Part shown: positions 1 through 5,693 of the stretch, piece after piece
How the letters are laid out: every line of letters starts with the position of its first letter
How positions within the stretch are numbered: position 1 is the first letter of the stretch
From: Chroococcidiopsidaceae cyanobacterium CP_BM_RX_35
GTDB lineage: Bacteria > Cyanobacteriota > Cyanobacteriia > Cyanobacteriales > Chroococcidiopsidaceae
Assembly (NCBI GenBank): GCA_019242465.1
Contig: JAFAVL010000801.1
Span: forward strand, 1 to 7,542
DNA length: 7,542 nt
Direction of reading: 5' to 3'
Made by a program: the position numbers and the translations under genes
Notes under the pieces: generated by a model
What the model was told of the DNA's origin: nothing
Databases searched by the model: none
What the model saw: only the letters and a program-made list of their open reading frames with translations

Positions 1-214
1 TAAGACCTTCAAAGCTGTCCACTTCTAAATTTGATAGATGTGACGTAGAGAGACGAATAAGATCTATCCGCTCTGGTACAGCAAACAGTGGCATTTTTTT
101 GGGGTTCTGCATCACCACTACAATGACCTGCTCAAACAGCCGACAGCCACGTTCAATGATGTCGAGGTGACCGAGAGTAATAGGATCGAAGCTTCCAGGA
201 TAAATGGCAATCAC
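1..214 (-). CDS. coaD: Phosphopantetheine adenylyltransferase, N-terminal part (cut by window edge)
   Basis: CoaD transfers AMP from ATP to 4'-phosphopantetheine, the penultimate step of coenzyme A synthesis in the cytosol. The 71 visible residues start [11 protein letters not shown] and continue to T13-L14-G15-H16, the nucleotidyltransferase TxGH motif. They match the CoaD N-terminus throughout ([22 protein letters not shown]). The rest of a protein usually near 160-190 residues lies beyond position 1. The start is GTG at 214. The frame is open upstream only as far as the stop codon of the preceding tautomerase gene, and GTG is the only usual start codon in between. The 30-base gap is pyrimidine-rich with no Shine-Dalgarno-like stretch, so translation may depend on ribosomes finishing the gene upstream. 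Same strand and close spacing suggest an operon with the tautomerase and flavin reductase genes. Family call is very secure. Confidence 0.96.
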   Translation of the reverse strand, partial: MIAIYPGSFDPITLGHLDIIERGCRLFEQVIVVVMQNPKKMPLFAVPERIDLIRLSTSHLSNLEVDSFEGL

Positions 215-244
215 GAAGAAAGGGAGTAGGTAGGGGGACTGATT

Positions 245-598
245 TTAACCAAATGTTGAACCGTTCCAACCCCACATCGCACCCTTAGCATCAGCAAATT
301 CAATATAGATGCGGTTTTTGGGTACACCGAGCGATTGGTTGATTTGTTGGCAAAACTCCTGACTCATTGCTTGTGTCTGCTCTGGCTTCATAGTGCCAAT
401 ACTTTTGATTTCGATATAGCAGACTGGATCTGAAGTCCCAGCAAATGTCATCGGTATCTCAGGTTCAAAGGCTGTCATCACATAAGATTCCGGTTTGCCC
501 AAATGCTTAGACAACTTAGCTGACAAGTTTTTGAGTAATGTCTCAGTTTCTGATTTCTCAGGAGCAGAGATAGAGGTTTGGACTTTAATGAGAGGCAT
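245..598 (-). CDS. MIF-like tautomerase (phenylpyruvate tautomerase / macrophage migration inhibitory factor family)
   Basis: A 117-residue protein of the MIF branch of the tautomerase superfamily, which forms trimers and in known members tautomerises phenylpyruvate or dopachrome-type keto/enol substrates using Pro1. I chose the ATG at 598 because it gives Met-Pro-Leu-Ile, exposing the catalytic proline after Met removal. The same frame is open 12 codons further upstream to an ATG at 634, but that would overlap the end of the flavin reductase gene and bury the proline. Other MIF-like features are K35 (like MIF Lys32), the K65-S66-I67-G68 strand (like HSIG), R97-Y98-I99 and the C-terminal GWNGSTFG. 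Differences from human MIF: the CxxC redox motif is absent (one Cys, C60), and the residue equivalent to MIF Asn97 is E100. The physiological substrate in cyanobacteria cannot be told from sequence. It lies 17 bases after the flavin reductase gene and 30 bases before coaD. Confidence 0.93.
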   Translation of the reverse strand: MPLIKVQTSISAPEKSETETLLKNLSAKLSKHLGKPESYVMTAFEPEIPMTFAGTSDPVCYIEIKSIGTMKPEQTQAMSQEFCQQINQSLGVPKNRIYIEFADAKGAMWGWNGSTFG

Positions 599-615
599 AA
601 TCTTTCGTTTTCCCT

Positions 616-1098
616 TTAACCACCATACTGCCAACCAGTTGTTTCGAGTCGCAGTGATTCTCCTTCTCGGTGAACACCAGCAGCGATGACTTCACCGACG
701 TATACAGTGTGGTCGCCTTGTGCTACTGTACCAACGACCTGACATTCAACATAACCCAAAGAGTCAGAAATGATGGGACAACCAGTTTCGCCTAGATAAA
801 ATTCCACATCCTCAAACCTATTATTACCAACCCGACGCTGTGGTTGAAAGAACTTTTGGGCTATGTGCTTCTGTTCTGCGTCCAAAAAGCTGATAGCAAA
901 CACCCCACTTGTCTTAATCATCTCATGGGATTTACTATCATGCTTGACACAATTTACGACCAAAGGGGGCTTAAACGAAGCCTGCATCAGCCAACTGACA
1001 GTAAAGCCGTTGACATCCCCACCATCCTTAACGCCACAAATGTATAAACCGTGGGGAATCTTCCGCAGTAAAGTTTTTTTTGCCTGTTCGTCTAACAA
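616..1098 (-). CDS. Flavin reductase-like domain protein (FMN-binding)
   Basis: A 160-residue single-domain protein of the flavin reductase-like / FMN-binding split-barrel family, the same fold as the C-terminal domain of cyanobacterial flavodiiron proteins. It probably binds FMN and uses NAD(P)H, but the electron acceptor is unknown. Family signs are NGFTVSWLMQASFKPPLV (residues 30-47), a C50-V-K-H/D stretch, SGVFAISFL (64-72), GDHTVYVGEV (128-137) and the typical ending TGWQYGG. The start is TTG at 1098, preceded by GGAG with an 8-base spacer. An in-frame TAG five codons upstream and no ATG in between fix this start. Length fits the family. The gene is first in a close minus-strand group with the tautomerase and coaD. 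Its promoter should lie in the 1099-1292 spacer or further upstream with cobM. A role as partner to a monooxygenase is possible, but none is encoded nearby. Confidence 0.9.
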   Translation of the reverse strand: MLDEQAKKTLLRKIPHGLYICGVKDGGDVNGFTVSWLMQASFKPPLVVNCVKHDSKSHEMIKTSGVFAISFLDAEQKHIAQKFFQPQRRVGNNRFEDVEFYLGETGCPIISDSLGYVECQVVGTVAQGDHTVYVGEVIAAGVHREGESLRLETTGWQYGG

Positions 1099-1149
1099 AA
1101 TCTGATCTCCCTAACCATTGTTACATTTCGATGCTACCAGCGTTTCGTC

Positions 1150-1292
1150 TATTAAGCTCCCCCCCCTGCTGCCCCTAATCCCCAATGCCAGTCTCACGCC
1201 ACTTGCTACAACGGGGGGGACTCCCGCAACGCAGTGGCTCCCCAAGTTGGGGAACCCACCCAATGCACTGGCTCCTCCGTGGGGAACCCGAG
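1150..1292. repeat. Cyanobacterial C-rich interspersed repeat block with two imperfect tandem units
   Basis: The spacer between cobM and the flavin reductase gene is unlike its surroundings: C-runs on the plus strand and short repeated words. Two imperfect units stand in tandem. Unit 1 (1227-1260) begins CAACGCAGTGGCTCC and ends GGGGAACCC. Unit 2 (1261-1290) begins CAATGCACTGGCTCC and also ends GGGGAACCC. Unit 1 holds the 13-base palindrome CCCCAAGTTGGGG (1240-1252). Upstream, 1171-1188 has CCCCTAAT-CCCCAAT, resembling the short CCCCART heptamer repeats (STRR1-like) of heterocystous cyanobacteria. GCCAGT at 1188-1193 is complementary to the ACTGGC core of unit 2, so the whole block can fold on itself. 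I recall similar sequences as abundant intergenic repeats in several cyanobacteria. The exact family name and copy number cannot be given from this window. The outer boundaries are approximate. Confidence 0.72.
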
Positions 1293-2087
1293 TTACCCTG
1301 CTCTCTTCCGAGGGCGAAACAGGTGACTGTGTTCAGGGTGGTATAGACGAGAACGCGCAGTAGTTACCTCTCCTAATGCTGGACTAATGACATAAAGCGT
1401 TGTACGGATTAGCTTCTCACTGCGAGTGACATCCGCCATTTCGTCAAGGCTGACAAGCAAAATCTTCTCATCAGACCAACCTAAACGGAAACAAATAGCC
1501 ACTGGCGTTTCGGCTGGGTAGTATGTCAAAAGCTGGTCCTGGGCAGCTTCTACATGACGAGCGCTGAGGTAAAGGCAAAGGCTAGCTTGGTGTGCTGCTA
1601 AGCTGGCTAATTCCTCCCTTGCTGGCACCTCAGTTCGACCACTGACACGAGTCAGAATAATCGTCTGTACCAGTCCTGGCACAGTCAGCTCAACTTTGAG
1701 CTTAGCGGCGGCAGCTTGGAAAGCGCTAATACCCGGAATCACTTCAAACCAAACGTTCGCCTCGGCAAGAGCTTGCATTTGCTCCCCTGTGGCACTGTAG
1801 AGACTGGGGTCGCCAGATTGGAGCCGCACAACTGATTTTTGCGATCGCACCCTTTCAACCATCAGTGGCAGAATCTCTTCCAAAGTTTGATTGGCAGTAC
1901 GGATGATTTCAGCATCTTGGCGACAAATATCCAAAATCTGCTGCGGCACTAATGAGTCGGCGAATAGAATTACATTCGCCTGAGCCAGCAGTTTCTGCGC
2001 TTTAACTGTCAATAAATCTGGGTCACCTGGTCCTGCCCCGACGATATAGACTCCTGGTGTTAGAGGCTGGTTGGTTAAATTCATCAC
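1293..2087 (-). CDS. cobM: Precorrin-4 C11-methyltransferase
   Basis: CobM/CbiF transfers a methyl group from S-adenosylmethionine to C11 of precorrin-4 (or cobalt-precorrin-4) in cobalamin synthesis. The 264-residue protein has the tetrapyrrole methyltransferase motifs [14 protein letters not shown] (17-30), the second signature [16 protein letters not shown] (88-103), PGIS-F (118-123) and [11 protein letters not shown] (145-155), typical of CobM/CbiF rather than CobI or CobJ. GTG at 2087 would overlap the lgt stop by four bases (GTGA). ATG at 2084 would share only the A of TGATG. Both imply translational coupling to lgt, and I cannot choose between them firmly. The C-terminus passes HSHLFRPR, where relatives usually end, and then adds K-R-A-G before TAA at 1293-1295. 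That stop abuts the repeat block at 1150-1292, so the last codons may derive from repeat sequence. Confidence 0.95.
   Translation of the reverse strand: MMNLTNQPLTPGVYIVGAGPGDPDLLTVKAQKLLAQANVILFADSLVPQQILDICRQDAEIIRTANQTLEEILPLMVERVRSQKSVVRLQSGDPSLYSATGEQMQALAEANVWFEVIPGISAFQAAAAKLKVELTVPGLVQTIILTRVSGRTEVPAREELASLAAHQASLCLYLSARHVEAAQDQLLTYYPAETPVAICFRLGWSDEKILLVSLDEMADVTRSEKLIRTTLYVISPALGEVTTARSRLYHPEHSHLFRPRKRAG
1841..1848. repeat. HIP1 octamer GCGATCGC
   Basis: A perfect palindromic HIP1 octamer inside cobM. HIP1 is strongly over-represented in most cyanobacterial genomes, which supports the assignment of the source organism. No local function is implied. Confidence 0.85.
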
Positions 2088-2953
2088 TCGGTTAATTCTA
2101 CCTCTTCCTGTTTGACTAGAGTTACATCAGGTAGGGAACGATGCCAGAGGTAAAGCCATCCCAACCCAGCTAATCCCAAAAAGATTTCTACTAAACTTAC
2201 CACTTGAGCTATCCGCAATGGTCCTAGCATCAAGCTATCGGTGCGTAGACCTTCGATCCAAAAGCGACCGATGCTGTAGGTTACCATGTAAACTAAAGCT
2301 ATTGTCCCCACCTTAAGCTGTGGTTTTTTCTTCAAACCCTGAAAAAATAGCACGAGCAGCAACCCAAATACCATGACATCCCACAGAGATTCATAAAGAA
2401 AAGTGGGATGGAAATAGGCATAATCAATGTATTCAATGGGACGACGGTTTTGAGGAATAAACAGTTTCCAAGGCAGATCAGTAGGACGTCCAAAAGCTTC
2501 AGAGTTAAAGAAGTTTCCCCAACGCCCAAGTGCCTGTCCCAAAATTAGTGAAGGGGACACTAAATCTGCTAGTTGCCAAAAGGAAACTCTCTTTATCTGG
2601 GCAAAGATTAAGGTAGCCAGGATACCTCCGATAATAGCTCCGTGAATGGCAATGCCACCTTGCCAAATGGCAAATATCAGCTTTGGATGGTTGGCATATT
2701 CTTTCCACTCGAAGAGGACATAATAAAGCCGAGCTGCTGGAATTGCCCCAACCACTAACCAAATTGATAGATCGCCCAGCAAGTCTGGATCTACATGGCG
2801 GCGTTTTGCTAAGTACTGGGAAAGGGTAACCCCAACTAACACTGCTGTAGCAATCAATAAGCCGTACCAGCGAATAGTTAGCGGTCCCAATTGTTTCAGA
2901 ATTGGTCCTGGGGACTGAAAAACTAAAGGCAGTGTGGGAATGTCTATCACCAT
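2084..2953 (-). CDS. lgt: Prolipoprotein diacylglyceryl transferase
   Basis: Lgt is an integral membrane enzyme that moves diacylglycerol from phosphatidylglycerol to the lipobox cysteine of prolipoproteins, the first step of lipoprotein maturation. The 289-residue protein has several hydrophobic segments (about 28-48, 62-82, 98-118, 193-206, 217-230, 248-270). It carries the Lgt signature [13 protein letters not shown] (143-155). Functional residues by comparison with E. coli are H104 in [10 protein letters not shown]144, E152, and R230/E234 in [19 protein letters not shown] (182-189) is also typical. The start is ATG at 2953 giving [10 protein letters not shown], with GGA seven bases upstream as a weak ribosome site. 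Length fits the family. It is the first gene of a minus-strand pair with cobM, overlapping at the stop codon, and is divergent from rlmN across a 130-base spacer. The pairing with cobM has no obvious biochemical logic and probably reflects shared transcription only. Confidence 0.98.
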   Translation of the reverse strand: MVIDIPTLPLVFQSPGPILKQLGPLTIRWYGLLIATAVLVGVTLSQYLAKRRHVDPDLLGDLSIWLVVGAIPAARLYYVLFEWKEYANHPKLIFAIWQGGIAIHGAIIGGILATLIFAQIKRVSFWQLADLVSPSLILGQALGRWGNFFNSEAFGRPTDLPWKLFIPQNRRPIEYIDYAYFHPTFLYESLWDVMVFGLLLVLFFQGLKKKPQLKVGTIALVYMVTYSIGRFWIEGLRTDSLMLGPLRIAQVVSLVEIFLGLAGLGWLYLWHRSLPDVTLVKQEEVELTE

Positions 2954-3083
2954 ACAAGAATCCAGTAGACACAGGATTTATCTTAAGCCGCCTTGGGAGC
3001 TAAGAACAGGGTGGTGGGGAGAAAGTAGGTTAATGTCGTAGTATATCCGCTTTGATTTCCCTGGCATTTTGGTTTAACTCGTT
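2954..3083. promoter_or_regulatory. Divergent spacer between lgt and rlmN (promoter region by position)
   Basis: This 130-base spacer separates two genes that point away from each other, so it should hold promoters for both lgt-cobM and rlmN. Candidate -10-like words are TAGTAT near 3040 toward rlmN and TAAGAT near 2979-2984 toward lgt, but neither has a convincing -35 partner. I see no operator, riboswitch or strong inverted repeat here. The call rests on position, not on a recognised promoter. Confidence 0.4.
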
Positions 3084-4154
3084 ATGGTCAGCATCACCCA
3101 AAATCAGATCCTAGAGCAGTATCAATCTGCTCGTGCCGCAAATCCTCTTTTGGGGGCAACTCTGGCAGAGTTAACCACTTGGGTGCAGCAACAAGGGCAA
3201 CCCGCTTATCGGGGACGTCAGTTACACGAGTGGATTTATCAAAAGGGTGTACGACACTTTTCCGAAATTTCTGTCTTCCCTAAACGGTGGCGTTCTGCCC
3301 TTACAGATGTCGCGATTGGTCGTTCCAACCTCCACTACCGCTCTGTTGCCCCCGATAGCACAGTGAAATATCTGCTGCAATTGGCAGATAACCAAATTAT
3401 TGAAACTGTCGGCATCCCTACCGAAAAGCGCTTAACTGTTTGTGTCTCTACCCAGGTAGGTTGCCCCATGGCGTGCACTTTCTGCGCCACGGGTAAGGGA
3501 GGCTTTAGCCGCAATGTTGCACGTCACGAAATTATCGATCAGGTGTTGACCGTCCAAGAAGACTTCCAACGACGTGTCAGTCACATAGTCTTTATGGGTA
3601 TGGGAGAGCCATTACTGAATTTAGAAAATGTACTCCCAGCCATTCAATTGCTCAATCAAGATGTGGGCATTGGGCAGCGAAATATGACCCTCTCTACAGT
3701 TGGCATTCCTGGACGAATTATCGACTTGGCTCAACATCAATTACAAGTCACTCTCGCTGTCAGCCTCCATGCCTCTAATCAATCCTTACGAGAACAGCTT
3801 ATTCCTAGTGCTTGTCGATATCCTTTAAAAGATCTACTAGCTGAATGCCGGGCATATGTGCTGGCGACAGGTCGCCGCGTTACTTTTGAATATATTTTGG
3901 TATCTGGAGTCAATGACTTACCAGAACAAGCAGCTGAATTAGCTCAGATGCTGCGTGGTTTTCAAAGTCACGTCAATTTAATTCCCTACAATCCAATTCG
4001 GGAGGCAGATTACCAACGCCCAACCTCCCGTTGTATTCAGGCTTTTGCTAACGTCCTGAAGCAGCAACAGATTGCTGTGAGCGTCCGTTATTCCCGTGGT
4101 TTAGAAGCTGATGCGGCTTGTGGACAACTCCGGGCAACGAAACCACAGCACTAG
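3084..4154 (+). CDS. rlmN: Dual-specificity rRNA/tRNA adenine C2-methyltransferase (radical SAM)
   Basis: RlmN methylates C2 of A2503 in 23S rRNA and A37 of some tRNAs, using radical SAM chemistry with a methyl group carried on a cysteine. The 356-residue protein has the cluster motif CPMACTFC (C127, C131, C134), the SAM-binding MGMGEPLLN (171-179) and LSTVGIPG (203-210). The two catalytic cysteines are C120 in VCVSTQVGC, seven residues before C127 as in E. coli, and C346 in DAACGQL near the end. The N-terminal helical domain includes [14 protein letters not shown] (42-55), characteristic of RlmN/Cfr. Lack of a Cfr-type context and the presence of a full housekeeping RlmN layout favour RlmN. 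The start ATG at 3084 gives a normal length, though the ribosome site is weak. The last 107 bases overlap, on the opposite strand, the frame of a small zinc-ribbon gene, so there is no room for a simple terminator between the two genes. Confidence 0.97.
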   Translation: MVSITQNQILEQYQSARAANPLLGATLAELTTWVQQQGQPAYRGRQLHEWIYQKGVRHFSEISVFPKRWRSALTDVAIGRSNLHYRSVAPDSTVKYLLQLADNQIIETVGIPTEKRLTVCVSTQVGCPMACTFCATGKGGFSRNVARHEIIDQVLTVQEDFQRRVSHIVFMGMGEPLLNLENVLPAIQLLNQDVGIGQRNMTLSTVGIPGRIIDLAQHQLQVTLAVSLHASNQSLREQLIPSACRYPLKDLLAECRAYVLATGRRVTFEYILVSGVNDLPEQAAELAQMLRGFQSHVNLIPYNPIREADYQRPTSRCIQAFANVLKQQQIAVSVRYSRGLEADAACGQLRATKPQH

Positions 4155-4323
4155 GGTAAATTCCAGGAGCGTAAGCCTCTATCACTTTACCAGTGCGCGA
4201 ACAAGTGACCATCAGGTAATCGCAGCTGGGGCATTGTGTCCGAGTCAGTTGGCTGCTCAAGAGGTGATGTCGTTCAGCCTCGCTACCGCAGTTGGGACAC
4301 CGAATTACTTGTATCGTCCTCAT
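4048..4323 (-). CDS. Small zinc-ribbon protein with C-terminal tail antisense to rlmN
   Basis: A 91-residue ORF that I believe is a real gene. Residues 1-56 ([18 protein letters not shown] to YAPGIY) resemble a short cyanobacterial protein family with a two-CPxC zinc ribbon: C9/C12 in CPNCG and C31/C34 in CPSC. From memory, these proteins are about 60 residues long and are often labelled replication restart helicase PriA because of the zinc-finger similarity; they lack any helicase domain, so I would not use that name. The start is ATG at 4323 with AAGAGG upstream at good spacing. Residues 57-91 are encoded opposite the last 107 bases of rlmN, have low-complexity composition and no recognisable motif. 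The conserved domain thus stops almost exactly at the rlmN stop codon (4152-4154). The tail may be a real extension, the result of a lost stop codon, or a sequence error. Function unknown; nucleic-acid or protein binding is plausible. Confidence 0.82.
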   Translation of the reverse strand: MRTIQVIRCPNCGSEAERHHLLSSQLTRTQCPSCDYLMVTCSRTGKVIEAYAPGIYPSAVVSLPGVVHKPHQLLNHGNNGRSQQSVAASGR

Positions 4324-4890
4324 TGTGAAACCTCTTGATGCAATAAGCTTTTGGAAAAAGGCGAAGATTAAACTAGGAACCTTAATAAGTTCACAGAATT
4401 TTACAAAACGTAGTCAAAATATGCAGTTGAAAAACTACCGAAAATTGCCTCCCCAAGTATTCTTACTTAAATTATGTTCTGCTTTATAGGCAACGGCAAT
4501 ATAACTCTGGGCATAAAATATAAAAATTTTCTGCTATTTACCTTCGATTTCGATGATCCCCGCACTCAATCCTTCTAAAATCGTTGTTCTCAGCAAGTTT
4601 GGCTAAGCATCTGGCTGTAGTAACCTCTAGACGAGACCGGGTTGAGACTAAAACAGTGGTTACGATGATAGATATACCTAGTGGCTCTTAATTTTCGCTT
4701 AATAATCAACTGATATTTTAAGTTTGATTGATTTCTGTATACTTCGTGTTACAAAAGCTTTTCTTAAGCATTATTCAAACACTCTAGTCAATTCTTCATT
4801 CTGAAAATGACAGAAACATGTCAATAGAGTTAATTGTTCTAATTCATCAAAAATACCGTACGATTTGATAGTAAATTAAGCCTAGAACCG

Positions 4891-4936
4891 AGTTAAAGCT
4901 ATGTTGAACTGCCTAGCAGAGGACTGTGCTTTAACT
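4891..4936 (+). promoter_or_regulatory. Possible 5' leader stem-loop upstream of the heme-oxygenase-fold gene
   Basis: AGTTAAAGC (4891-4899) and GCTTTAACT (4928-4936) form a perfect 9-base inverted repeat. The 28-base spacer contains a small inner hairpin, CTGC-CTA-GCAG (4909-4919). The structure ends 25 bases before the ATG at 4962 and overlaps most of a 19-codon leader ORF. In RNA it could mask or expose ribosome sites. As DNA, the outer arms could also be an operator, although the wide spacing is unusual for that. Nothing follows it that would make it a terminator. The structure is visible; any regulatory role is inference. Confidence 0.4.
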
Positions 4937-4960
4937 AATACAAGTCGTAAATTGGAATAA
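4901..4960 (+). CDS. Candidate 19-residue leader peptide
   Basis: An ATG at 4901 opens a 19-codon frame, MLNCLAEDCALTNTSRKLE, that ends at TAA 4958-4960, one base before the ATG of the downstream gene (TAACATG). That spacing allows terminating ribosomes to restart on the next gene. The ribosome site is poor (GAG eight bases upstream, inside the arm of the stem-loop). The peptide has two cysteines and no run of one amino acid, so it does not look like a classical attenuator peptide. It is in a different frame from the downstream gene. An ORF of this length may occur by chance; only its exact abutment makes it notable. Confidence 0.3.
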   Translation: MLNCLAEDCALTNTSRKLE

Positions 4961-4961
4961 C

Positions 4962-5591
4962 ATGGATCGAATTGGAGAACTCAACCATCTAGTGGCGATG
5001 TTTGACCTAAACAACCACCCCTTCTACACGGCCTGGTCGAACGGAACGTTACCCCTTGAGAAACTGCAGCGATATGCTGTAGACTACGCTGAGTTGATTG
5101 GCACTATACCAGAGGGGTGGAGTCAGGCAGATGAACCGGACTACGCTGAAGAAGAGCGCTTTCACCACTCTCTGTGGAATCGATTTGTGGAGTCGCTCCA
5201 AGCCAACAGCAAGCCGCCTCTGACTCAGACAAAGACACTGGTAAACACCACGAGGAGTTTATTCTCTAGTCATCCAGAGTGTCTTGGGGCACTGTATGCC
5301 TTCGAGTCCCAGCAACCTCGGACCGCCCGTGCCAAGTTCGATGGTCTCGCAGCTCATTATCGCCACTTAGGAGATAACTCAAGCTGGAAATACTTTAATG
5401 TCCATGCTGATAACATAACGGAAGTGGAATTTCTCGCTGAGAAGCTCAACCAGCTTAATGAGGCAGACTACGCTCGTAGTCGCACTGCATGTGCAATGAT
5501 GAGTACTGCCATGTGGCATGCTCTTGACGGGTATTGGTACACAACCGACCAGACTGAGCACTCTTTAGATTCTCTTGATGAATTAGCTTGA
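4962..5591 (+). CDS. Heme-oxygenase-fold protein, CADD/TenA/PqqC-like, function unknown
   Basis: A 209-residue, mostly helical soluble protein that I place in the heme-oxygenase-like superfamily (TenA, PqqC, CADD and related diiron oxidases). Support: HPFYTAWSNGTLPLEKLQRYAVDY (residues 19-42), a typical first-helix pattern; an acidic stretch with H68-H69-S-L-W (63-72); LYAFESQQP with E115 (111-119); YFNVHADN with H148 (144-151); and MWHALDGYW (184-192). Some members bind two irons and act as oxygenases. Chlamydial CADD makes p-aminobenzoate from its own tyrosine. Here the third-helix pattern H-x3-D-x2-H is not kept: four residues after H148 is I152 and seven after is V155, so the metal site may be altered or lost. 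It may belong to the cyanobacterial group described as CADD-like/DUF3865, but I cannot confirm this. The start ATG has a modest GGA ribosome site. The FAS1 gene follows after 102 bases on the same strand. Confidence 0.75.
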   Translation: MDRIGELNHLVAMFDLNNHPFYTAWSNGTLPLEKLQRYAVDYAELIGTIPEGWSQADEPDYAEEERFHHSLWNRFVESLQANSKPPLTQTKTLVNTTRSLFSSHPECLGALYAFESQQPRTARAKFDGLAAHYRHLGDNSSWKYFNVHADNITEVEFLAEKLNQLNEADYARSRTACAMMSTAMWHALDGYWYTTDQTEHSLDSLDELA

Positions 5592-5609
5592 AGCAGGGCG
5601 TATCCATTC

Positions 5610-5628
5610 CTTCAGATAGATACTGAAG
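5610..5628 (+). terminator. Weak hairpin after the heme-oxygenase-fold gene
   Basis: CTTCAG (5610-5615) and CTGAAG (5623-5628) pair perfectly around a 7-base loop, 18 bases after the stop codon. The arms are short and no T-run follows directly; TGTTTTTAAC appears only about 12 bases later. It could weaken read-through into the FAS1 gene or be an mRNA end. A full terminator is doubtful. Confidence 0.3.
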
Positions 5629-5693
5629 AAAGTAACACAATGTTTTTAACAATTAGGTTCTGGTTGTAACAGACACACAAGCTAGGTAATTAA

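Larger units (their letters stand above)
4324..4961. other. AT-rich gene-poor spacer of about 640 bases
   Basis: This stretch lies between the start of the zinc-ribbon gene (minus strand) and the heme-oxygenase-fold gene (plus strand), so it should contain promoters in both directions. It is AT-rich with no long ORF, no tRNA-like cloverleaf, no CRISPR-type repeats and no remnant protein that I recognise. The first half (4324-4560) may hold the zinc-ribbon promoter, but no clear -10/-35 pair stands out. The last 70 bases contain the stem-loop at 4891-4936 and the 19-codon leader ORF listed separately. A small RNA cannot be excluded by eye. Confidence 0.6.

Noticed and set aside
598..634. Upstream ATG giving the tautomerase 12 extra N-terminal residues
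   Set aside because: It would overlap the flavin reductase stop and prevent exposure of the catalytic N-terminal proline.
844..1105. Two plus-strand ORFs of 67 and 80 codons
   Set aside because: Both lie opposite the well-supported flavin reductase gene and show no domain.
1118..1363. 81-codon plus-strand ORF across the spacer and cobM end
   Set aside because: It translates the C-rich repeat (proline/leucine-rich, low complexity) and then the antisense of cobM. No ribosome site or known domain.
2332..2972. Minus-strand ORFs of 65 and 155 codons overlapping lgt in another frame
   Set aside because: They are frame shadows of lgt; the lgt frame carries every family motif.
4048..4323. Naming the zinc-ribbon gene priA
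   Set aside because: Only a two-CPxC zinc ribbon is present; no helicase motifs exist in 91 residues.
4111..4489. Plus-strand ORFs of 75 and 65 codons opposite and upstream of the zinc-ribbon gene
   Set aside because: The first is antisense to the CPxC gene. The second runs into AT-rich spacer with no motif, including its last 21 codons from an internal ATG at 4421.
4737..4752. NtcA-like site GTA...TAC
   Set aside because: The spacer is 10 bases, not the 8 of GTAN8TAC, and it lies over 200 bases from the next start with no matching -10 element.
4834..4890. Promoter candidates TTGTTC or TTGATA upstream of 4962
   Set aside because: No TATAAT-like hexamer at 16-18 bases from either, so I did not annotate a promoter.
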